A stretch of DNA of 33,155 nucleotides from Mesorhizobium sp. J18 (GTDB lineage: Bacteria; Pseudomonadota; Alphaproteobacteria; Rhizobiales; Rhizobiaceae), in the NCBI RefSeq assembly GCF_007829525.1, contig NZ_VLJP01000002.1:25270-58424 (forward strand). The letters run 5' to 3'. Shown piece by piece: positions 26,872-33,155 of this stretch. The position numbers were made by a program, and so were the translations under genes. The notes under the pieces are model-generated. The model was not told the DNA's origin and made no database searches. It saw only the letters and a list, made by a program, of their open reading frames with translations. Within the stretch, counting starts at the first letter, position 1. Each line of letters opens with the position of its first letter.

Positions 26872-27690
26872 ATGCAGGGAAGCTGGAGCCGCTTCAATAT
26901 CGTCTCGCTGATTCTCGGCTTCGCATTCCTCTACCTGCCGATCGTTCTGCTCGTCATCTTCTCCTTCAATGAATCCCGGCTGGTCACCGTATGGGCTGGT
27001 TTTTCGACACGCTGGTACGTTTCGTTGTTTTCCAACCAGGGATTGCTCGACGCCGCATGGGTGACGGCGCGCGTGGCTTTTATCTCCGCCACCGTGGCAA
27101 CGGTTCTCGGCACCATGGCCGCGCTGGCATTGACCCGATACACGCGCTTTCGCGGGCGCTTGCTCTTTTCTGGCATGGTCTTTGCGCCGCTCGTCATGCC
27201 CGAGGTGATCACCGGCTTGTCGCTTCTGCTTCTGTTCGTCGCGGTCAATTTCGACCGTGGCTTTGCGACGGTCACGATCGCCCACATTACTTTTTCCATG
27301 TGTTTTGTCGCCGTGGTCGTGCAGTCGCGGCTCCTGACCTTCGATCGTTCACTAGAGGAGGCGGCGCTGGACCTTGGCGCCACGCCGGTCAAGGCCTTCT
27401 TCCAGGTCACCCTTCCCATCATCCTCCCGGCTGTGGTCGCCGGCTGGATGCTCGCTTTCACATTGTCGCTGGACGATCTGGTGATTGCGAGCTTCACTTC
27501 CGGTCCAGGCGCAACAACTCTGCCCATGAAGATCTACAGCCAGGTCCGGCTCGGCGTGACGCCGGAAATCAACGCCGTCTGCACGATCCTCATAGCCATC
27601 GTCACCATAGGCGTGATTACGGCAGCGATCGTCAACAAGAGGCGCGAAGTCCAGCGCCTGCGCGACGAACAGGCGGCGCGGCGGCTTTAA
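26872..27690 (+). CDS. potI: polyamine ABC transporter permease, PotI type
   Basis: A 272-residue second permease subunit with about six helices; the first is at 10-32. The EAA loop is EEAALDLG at 162-169, then VTLPIILPAVVAG. The block LSLDDLVIASFTSGPG (about 209-224) is characteristic of PotC/PotI proteins. It ends the pot operon; its stop codon abuts the stop codon of the convergent AsmA-family gene with no base between them. Confidence 0.93.
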   Translation: MQGSWSRFNIVSLILGFAFLYLPIVLLVIFSFNESRLVTVWAGFSTRWYVSLFSNQGLLDAAWVTARVAFISATVATVLGTMAALALTRYTRFRGRLLFSGMVFAPLVMPEVITGLSLLLLFVAVNFDRGFATVTIAHITFSMCFVAVVVQSRLLTFDRSLEEAALDLGATPVKAFFQVTLPIILPAVVAGWMLAFTLSLDDLVIASFTSGPGATTLPMKIYSQVRLGVTPEINAVCTILIAIVTIGVITAAIVNKRREVQRLRDEQAARRL

Positions 27691-29520
27691 TCAGCGCGGC
27701 GGCAGTCCGGGTAGAACCGGTGAGACGAACGGATCGCTCCATGAGCCGCCGACGAAGAATACGGCGCGCGCATCGTCCCCTGATTCCGTTGGAGCAGCGG
27801 GTGCTATGGTGCCGGAAAGCGCTATGCCGCGGCCGGCGAATGGGATGAGACCGCCAAGCGATATCACGCTTTTGCCGGAGCGGGCCTCGGCCTTGTCGAT
27901 CCTTGCCACGCCCTTGGAAATCGTCGCCTTGATCTCGGCTCCTTCAATTGCGAGCGATCCGCCGGACACTTCTGACAGCGGAAAAAAGCCCCCCTTGGCA
28001 TTGCGCGACAAAAAGGCTGCAAGCTCTATGCCTGGTATGGTGCCCTTCCCGAAGGTGCCGGAAACCGAGCCATCAGCGCTTTCGAGCACGCTGTTCCATT
28101 CCCGGCCTGTGCCCTTGAGGATGATGGAAAGCGTACCACTGCCTTGCGGGATGAACTCCTTTGCACCGAGCATGGCGGCGAGCTCGCTGCCTTTTATATC
28201 TTCGGCGCTCATCCGCAATTCGACCAGATTGTCACCGATCTGCCGGTCGACCCGCATACCGAACTGAATGTTGCCCCCAAAGGCCCGGGCATCCGAGATA
28301 TCGAAAGCAGCCAATCCGTCCTTCACCTGGGCGGTGGCGGCAATGTCGGAAAGCTTGATCGAGCCGGCCGTCGCCGCTGCCGCCGATAGCCGCAAATCGA
28401 GATTGAATCCATTGGCTTCGGAAGTACTGATCGAGGTTTCCGCGGACTTTGGATCGGGCGGGAGCGGCGTGAAGGCGGCAAGGAAGGAGGGAAGATCCAG
28501 GCTCTTGAAGGCCAGCGTGCCCGTCACCTTCGGCGGCACCGGCGAAAATGCCATATCCAGGACCCCTGTACCGGAATTACCATCGAGGGCGAGCTGCGCA
28601 TTCTCGAATTTGCCGCGTTTTCCGTTGCCGGTGAATTTCGCGGCCAAGGCAAAGGAGCCAACTGCATTGCTGGGATTGGCATCGAAGCCTGTCCATTCGA
28701 GAAGACGTCTCAACGAGGGCGACGAGAGCTTCAATTGACCGTCCGCAAACGGATCGGCCGAGACATTCGCAAGACCTTCGAAGGAAGCCGTCATTGGAGC
28801 CGCGCTCAGCGTCATTTTGATCGGCGTGTTGCCGCCGGCGAACAGAAGCAGAGGCTGTTCGGCACTTGCTTCGATGGTGACCCCTTCGCCATGCCATATC
28901 CCGGATGCGGAGAGCGTTGCGGGGCGGTTGAGCGCCGACCAGTTCAGCTTTGCGGAAAGGCCCGACACGATTTCACCCTTCTGGGCCGACCTGATTTTTC
29001 CGCCCTCGATTTCCACTGTGCCGAACGGATCGACGGGCAGGGATGATGTGTCCGGGCTCGAGGAATTGGCCGCGAGCAAGGAACGGGCGACATCCACCGA
29101 TTGGGCGAGCTTGCCGCTTCGTGGAGTGGGCGGCAGAAGCAGCAGCCCACGGGTATTGGCGACAAGTATCGTCGGCCGCACGAAATAAATTCGTGTGAAG
29201 ATGATTTCACCCCTCAGCGCGGCGAGGGCGGAAAGGTCTACATCCACGCGCTCGGCTTCGATGACGGGTGACCCGTTCGGCGCCCTCCGGTCGACGAAAT
29301 CCACGTCGTGAAGCACAGCGCGAAAGGACGGCCAGACTTGTATTCGGGGCGATTGCCCCAGTTCTACCTGATAACCGCTCCAGATACTCAATTGACGCGC
29401 GATTCCGTCCCGCACGATCTGGGTGGAGGCGATAAGGGGCAGAGCCACGACCGCCACAATGATCAATACTATGGCCGCGCCGAGCGCCCACGTGCCTTTT
29501 TTGGCAGCCGATACTGGCAT
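27691..29520 (-). CDS. AsmA-family protein
   Basis: A 609-residue protein with one N-terminal membrane helix (about 11-32) followed by a long periplasmic region. That region is mostly beta-strand repeats with AsmA/DUF-type patterns (for example VDVDLSALAALRG early, and GSGTLSIILKGTG and IEGAEIKATISKGVARIDKAEARSG-like strands near the C-terminus). AsmA-like proteins of Gram-negative bacteria are tied to outer-membrane lipid or protein handling, some as lipid-transfer bridges. The start ATG at 29520 has GAGG 5 nt upstream. It stands alone on this strand, convergent with potI and divergent from the acetoacetyl-CoA synthetase gene. Confidence 0.8.
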   Translation of the reverse strand: MPVSAAKKGTWALGAAIVLIIVAVVALPLIASTQIVRDGIARQLSIWSGYQVELGQSPRIQVWPSFRAVLHDVDFVDRRAPNGSPVIEAERVDVDLSALAALRGEIIFTRIYFVRPTILVANTRGLLLLPPTPRSGKLAQSVDVARSLLAANSSSPDTSSLPVDPFGTVEIEGGKIRSAQKGEIVSGLSAKLNWSALNRPATLSASGIWHGEGVTIEASAEQPLLLFAGGNTPIKMTLSAAPMTASFEGLANVSADPFADGQLKLSSPSLRRLLEWTGFDANPSNAVGSFALAAKFTGNGKRGKFENAQLALDGNSGTGVLDMAFSPVPPKVTGTLAFKSLDLPSFLAAFTPLPPDPKSAETSISTSEANGFNLDLRLSAAAATAGSIKLSDIAATAQVKDGLAAFDISDARAFGGNIQFGMRVDRQIGDNLVELRMSAEDIKGSELAAMLGAKEFIPQGSGTLSIILKGTGREWNSVLESADGSVSGTFGKGTIPGIELAAFLSRNAKGGFFPLSEVSGGSLAIEGAEIKATISKGVARIDKAEARSGKSVISLGGLIPFAGRGIALSGTIAPAAPTESGDDARAVFFVGGSWSDPFVSPVLPGLPPR

Positions 29521-29708
29521 AAATCCTCACCGTGGGATGGGAAGAAGCCCCGATCCTTCGCCCATCATTCGGGATTTACCCGAGACACGTTTAATTTCAA
29601 CCTTTTATGGCCGCGCGATGGCCAGACGCACAGATCATCTGTCGAAAGGGCATCTTGCTCCGCGCCGACGCAACATGCATAACCTCGTCGCCCAACCGGA
29701 GACCTGAC

Positions 29709-31667
29709 ATGCAGCAACCCGAGCCGCTTTGGATTCCTTCAGATGATCGGATAAACAACGCGCCCATGACAGCATTCATGCGCGAGGCGGCAAAGGCGTC
29801 CGGGCAGCAATTCGGCGACTACGAATCATTGCACAAGTGGTCGATCGAAGACAGGGAAGCCTTCTGGAGTCTGGTCTGGGATTTCTGCGGCATTGTCGGG
29901 GAAAAGGGCGAGCGTGTTCTCATCGACGGTGACAGGATGCCCGGTGCCTCCTTCTTTCCCGATGCGCGGCTCAATTTCGCAGAGAACCTTCTGCAGCATT
30001 CCGGCAGCGGCGACGCCATCGTCTTTCGCGGTGAGGACAAGGTGGAACGGCGCATGTCCTGGGACGAGTTGCGCGCGCTGGTTTCGCGCCTGCAGCAGCT
30101 TTTCAGGGCAGAAGGCGTGAAGGCCGGAGACCGGATAGCCGCCATGATGCCGAACATGCCCGAAACGGTGGCTGCCATGCTGGCTGCCACGTCGATCGGC
30201 GCCATCTGGTCCTCCTGCTCGCCCGATTTCGGTGTACAGGGCGTGCTTGACCGCTTCGGCCAGATCGAGCCGGTCATCTTCTTCGCGCCGGATGGCTACT
30301 GGTATAACGGCAAGTCCATCGAGGTGGCGGACAAGATCGCGGAGGTGGTCGAGAGGCTGCCGACAGTGAAACGTGCGATCATCGTCGATTATCTCGGCAC
30401 TTCGGCCAATGTCGCGGAGGGAATCGAGCGCGCCCGCCCGCTTGAGACTGCAATCGAAGCTTATGAGGCGGGCGAGCCGGAATTCGAGCGCCTTCCCTTT
30501 GCCCATCCGCTCTATATCCTGTTCTCGTCGGGAACGACCGGCGTCCCGAAATGCATCGTGCATTCGGCCGGCGGCACGCTCATCCAGCATGTGAAGGAGC
30601 AGCGTCTCCACGCCGGGATCGTGAAGGGCGACCGCTTCTTCTATTTCACCACATGCGGCTGGATGATGTGGAACTGGCTGGTTTCGGGCCTTGCTTCCGG
30701 CGCTACGCTGCTGCTCTATGACGGCTCGCCCTTCTATCCGAACGGCAACGTCCTGTTCGACTTCGCCCAAAGCGAGAGGATGACCTATTTCGGCACTTCG
30801 GCGAAGTTTATCGATTCAGTCCGCAAGGCTGGGCTGGAGCCCATCAATACCCATGATCTTTCGACCGTGCGCGTGATCTCCTCGACAGGGTCGCCATTGG
30901 CGCCCGAAGGTTTCGAATTCGTCTATCGGGCGATCAAGAAGGACGTGCATCTGGCTTCGATTTCAGGTGGCACCGACATCGTCGCCTGTTTCGTGCTCGG
31001 AATACCGATCAAGCCCGTCTGGGTGGGCGAGATCCAGGGGCCGGGGCTCGGAATGGCCGTCGACGTATGGGACGACGAGGGCAGGCATATGCCCGAGGGC
31101 AAGGGTGAATTGGTCTGCACGCGTGCCTTTCCATCAATGCCCATCAGTTTCTGGAATGATCCGACTGGCGAGAAGTACCACTCGGCCTATTTCGATCGCT
31201 TCGATAATGTCTGGTGCCACGGCGATTTCGCCGAATGGACCGGACATGGCGGCATTGTCATTCATGGCCGGTCGGACGCGACCCTTAATCCCGGCGGCGT
31301 GAGAATAGGCACGGCGGAAATCTACAATCAGGTCGAGCAGTTGCCCGAAGTGCTGGAGGCGATCTGCATAGGACAGGATTGGGACGGTGACGTGCGCGTC
31401 GTGCTTTTCGTGAGGCTGGCAGAAGGCGTCACGCTGGATGAGGAACTGGAAAAGAAGATTCGCAACAAGATCCGTACGGGGGCCAGTCCTCGTCACGTGC
31501 CGGCGCGGATCGTGGCCGTGGCGGATATACCGCGGACCAAATCCGGCAAGATCACCGAACTTGCCGTGCGCGACGTGGTGCATGGGCGCGAGGTCAAGAA
31601 CAAGGAGGCGCTGGCCAATCCCGAGGCGCTTGACCTTTTCCGAGACCTTCCGCAATTGCGGGAATAG
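29709..31667 (+). CDS. aacS: acetoacetyl-CoA synthetase (acetoacetate-CoA ligase)
   Basis: A 652-residue ANL-superfamily enzyme that activates acetoacetate with ATP and CoA. In rhizobia it serves growth on acetoacetate or 3-hydroxybutyrate and PHB turnover. The AMP-binding loop is SSGTTGVPK at 273-281, the ISGGTDIV block fits acetoacetyl-CoA synthetases rather than acetyl-CoA synthetases, and the catalytic Lys is in PRTKSGK (K614), a usual lysine-acylation site. The N-terminal part (LNFAENLL, 88-95) and the length of about 650 match the family. The ATG at 29709 has GGAG 8 nt upstream; the frame is open for 34 more codons without a site. It ends 34 bp from the convergent ABC permease. Confidence 0.93.
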   Translation: MQQPEPLWIPSDDRINNAPMTAFMREAAKASGQQFGDYESLHKWSIEDREAFWSLVWDFCGIVGEKGERVLIDGDRMPGASFFPDARLNFAENLLQHSGSGDAIVFRGEDKVERRMSWDELRALVSRLQQLFRAEGVKAGDRIAAMMPNMPETVAAMLAATSIGAIWSSCSPDFGVQGVLDRFGQIEPVIFFAPDGYWYNGKSIEVADKIAEVVERLPTVKRAIIVDYLGTSANVAEGIERARPLETAIEAYEAGEPEFERLPFAHPLYILFSSGTTGVPKCIVHSAGGTLIQHVKEQRLHAGIVKGDRFFYFTTCGWMMWNWLVSGLASGATLLLYDGSPFYPNGNVLFDFAQSERMTYFGTSAKFIDSVRKAGLEPINTHDLSTVRVISSTGSPLAPEGFEFVYRAIKKDVHLASISGGTDIVACFVLGIPIKPVWVGEIQGPGLGMAVDVWDDEGRHMPEGKGELVCTRAFPSMPISFWNDPTGEKYHSAYFDRFDNVWCHGDFAEWTGHGGIVIHGRSDATLNPGGVRIGTAEIYNQVEQLPEVLEAICIGQDWDGDVRVVLFVRLAEGVTLDEELEKKIRNKIRTGASPRHVPARIVAVADIPRTKSGKITELAVRDVVHGREVKNKEALANPEALDLFRDLPQLRE

Positions 31668-31701
31668 CTTACCTCCCTGAACCTGGCGCTTTAAGAACCG
31701 T

Positions 31702-33155
31702 TCACGCGGCGTCGCGGTCGCGCATCAAAGTTCCCGTGAGCAGAATGACCGGGAGGATCGCAGTCGCGATGATGAGAAGGGCGGCGACGGCTCCGTCCTC
31801 GACCGCGCCCCGAGACGCGTTCTCGTAGACATTGGTGGCTAGCGTGTTGAAGCCGAAGGGTCTCAGCAGGATCGTGGCGGAAAGTTCCTTCACGGTATCG
31901 ACGAAGACGAGTATGGCGGCTGTGGCGATCGCCGGCCGCAGTAGCGGCAGGAGGATGATGACGGCGCTGCCTGTGGATGTCTTGCCGAGGCTTCTCGCGG
32001 CTTCGTCAAGATTGGGCGGCAGTTTGTCCAGGCCGGAGCGGATCGTTCCTTCGGCAAGGGCGAGGAAGCGGATGGAGCAGGCCAGCACGATGGTTGCCGC
32101 CGAACCGGTCATCAGCAGCCCGGTCGAGAAGCCAAAATGCTGGCGGAAGAATGCATCTATTGCATTATCTGCATGTGCCAGAGCCAGCAGCAGCCCAAGA
32201 CCGAGGATCGTCCCTGGCATCGCATAACCGATCGAGGCCAGCCGGACGACAAGCGCAGTCGCGTGGGAACGCGAGAGACGGAGCGCGTTTAGCAGGAAGA
32301 GTGCGGCCAAAACCGTTATCACAGCGGTGGAGGCGGCTGTCATGAGGCTGGTCAGGAAGGCTTCGGACAGCGCCGGTTCGGTGAGTTGGTAGAGCCGCTT
32401 TCGGGCATAGTCACCGAAAACATAAAGCGGTATGCCGAAACCGGCGAGTATGGGTATTGTACCGGCCATGGTCGCCGCAGCGGCTCTCCAGCCGGCAAGA
32501 CGCGTGCGCGGCGGATGGATCTTCAACTGGGTTCCGCGCGCGGCGTGGAAGCGCTGCCGGCTGCGGGCAAATTGTTCGGCCGTCAGGATCAGAAAGACCA
32601 GGATCAGCATGAGCAATGCGATCTGTGCGGCACCTTCCAGGCTGCCTCGGTTCAGCCACGTCGTATAGACGGAAAGCGTGAGCGTCTGGACCCCGAGATA
32701 TTGTACGGCGCCGATATCGTTGATTGTTTCCATCAGTACCAGTGCCAGACCGGCCACGATGGCAGGGCGAGCCACCGGCAGCAGGATGCGGCGGAAGACC
32801 CTTGACGGTCTCGCGCCGAGAGTGCGCGCTACATCCGCAATATTGCGCCCCTGCATGATGAAGACGACACGGGCGGTGAGATAGACATAAGGGAAGGTCA
32901 CAGACGCGATGACAATGGCCGCGCCCATCGTCGAGCGTATGTCCGGAAACCAGTAGTCGCGCGAAGTCCGGAAGCCGAATATCGCCCGGAGTGCCGTCTG
33001 CACCGGGCCCGTGTAATGGAAGAATTCCGCAAAGGCATAGGCCGCCAGGTAAGGTGGGACGGCAAGCGGCAGAACAAGCGCCCAGGACAGGATGCGGCGC
33101 AAGGGGAACTCATAGGCGACCACGAGCCAGGCGCAGGTGACGCCGATCGAGGCTG
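31702..33155 (-). CDS. iron(III)-type ABC transporter permease (two-domain), N-terminus beyond the window
   Basis: The frame stays open to the window edge. The GTG at 33123 is probably internal, because residues coded upstream (for example SIGVTCAWLV) fit the permease fold. About 484 residues are visible. The protein is a fused double permease of the FbpB/AfuB type. It has two EAA-like loops, ADVARTLGARPSRVF with ILLPVARPAI and LDEAARSLGKTSTGS with ILLPLLRPAI. It also has the YWFPDIRS and LPLAVPPYLAAYAF segments usual in ferric-iron permeases. A substrate-binding protein and ATPase are expected beyond the edge. Other two-domain permeases (thiamine, phosphonate) are less likely. Confidence 0.85.
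   Translation of the reverse strand, partial: ASIGVTCAWLVVAYEFPLRRILSWALVLPLAVPPYLAAYAFAEFFHYTGPVQTALRAIFGFRTSRDYWFPDIRSTMGAAIVIASVTFPYVYLTARVVFIMQGRNIADVARTLGARPSRVFRRILLPVARPAIVAGLALVLMETINDIGAVQYLGVQTLTLSVYTTWLNRGSLEGAAQIALLMLILVFLILTAEQFARSRQRFHAARGTQLKIHPPRTRLAGWRAAAATMAGTIPILAGFGIPLYVFGDYARKRLYQLTEPALSEAFLTSLMTAASTAVITVLAALFLLNALRLSRSHATALVVRLASIGYAMPGTILGLGLLLALAHADNAIDAFFRQHFGFSTGLLMTGSAATIVLACSIRFLALAEGTIRSGLDKLPPNLDEAARSLGKTSTGSAVIILLPLLRPAIATAAILVFVDTVKELSATILLRPFGFNTLATNVYENASRGAVEDGAVAALLIIATAILPVILLTGTLMRDRDAA

Overview
The window looks like chromosomal DNA of an alphaproteobacterium of the order Hyphomicrobiales (Rhizobiales), probably near Mesorhizobium/Phyllobacteriaceae. The evidence is the GC-rich sequence, the zwf-pgl-edd order, an aceA gene divergent from a RamB/ScfR-type regulator, duplicated PuuA-like glutamine-synthetase-fold ligases, and a PotFGHI polyamine importer. 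I see no tRNA, rRNA, CRISPR array, insertion sequence or phage gene. The window is almost fully coding and reads as core and accessory metabolism rather than a mobile island.

Layout. 1-2934: the end of a membrane protein overlaps a sulfotransferase, which converges on an APC-type amino-acid permease. 2935-3376 is a gene-poor gap. 3377-4888 encodes an exported von Willebrand factor A (VWA) protein with a C-terminal four-fold repeat that I cannot assign to any family. 5053-9065 is the Entner-Doudoroff operon zwf-pgl-edd on the minus strand. 9242-13338 is a plus-strand aldehyde dehydrogenase / short-chain dehydrogenase / SLC13-type transporter operon with a good sigma70 promoter inside the zwf leader. 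13343-16069 (minus) holds puuB and puuA. 16291-17891 (minus) holds aceA with a small unknown gene, divergent from the RamB/ScfR-like regulator at 18109-19530. 19551-21980 carries a quinone-oxidoreductase-like gene, acylphosphatase and an EamA transporter. 22146-27690 is a second puuA-like gene followed by potF-potG-potH-potI. 27691-29520 is an AsmA-family gene, 29709-31667 acetoacetyl-CoA synthetase, and 31702-33155 an iron(III)-type ABC permease cut by the window edge.

How it fits together. PotFGHI would import putrescine-like polyamines, and PuuA/PuuB would gamma-glutamylate and oxidise them towards GABA and succinate. Isocitrate lyase and acetoacetyl-CoA synthetase handle C2/C4 carbon, and the regulator probably senses short-chain acyl-CoA status. 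The Entner-Doudoroff operon handles sugar carbon. No puuD-like hydrolase and no eda are present here. The 9242 aldehyde dehydrogenase could supply a PuuC-like step, but its operon context points instead to its own alcohol-to-acid pathway.

The most distinctive items are the repeat domain of the VWA protein, the small gene co-transcribed with aceA, the operator-like architecture between aceA and its regulator, a possible 21-codon coupling ORF before the SLC13 gene, and hairpins over stop codons at convergent gene ends. I did not find a clearly new multi-gene system.
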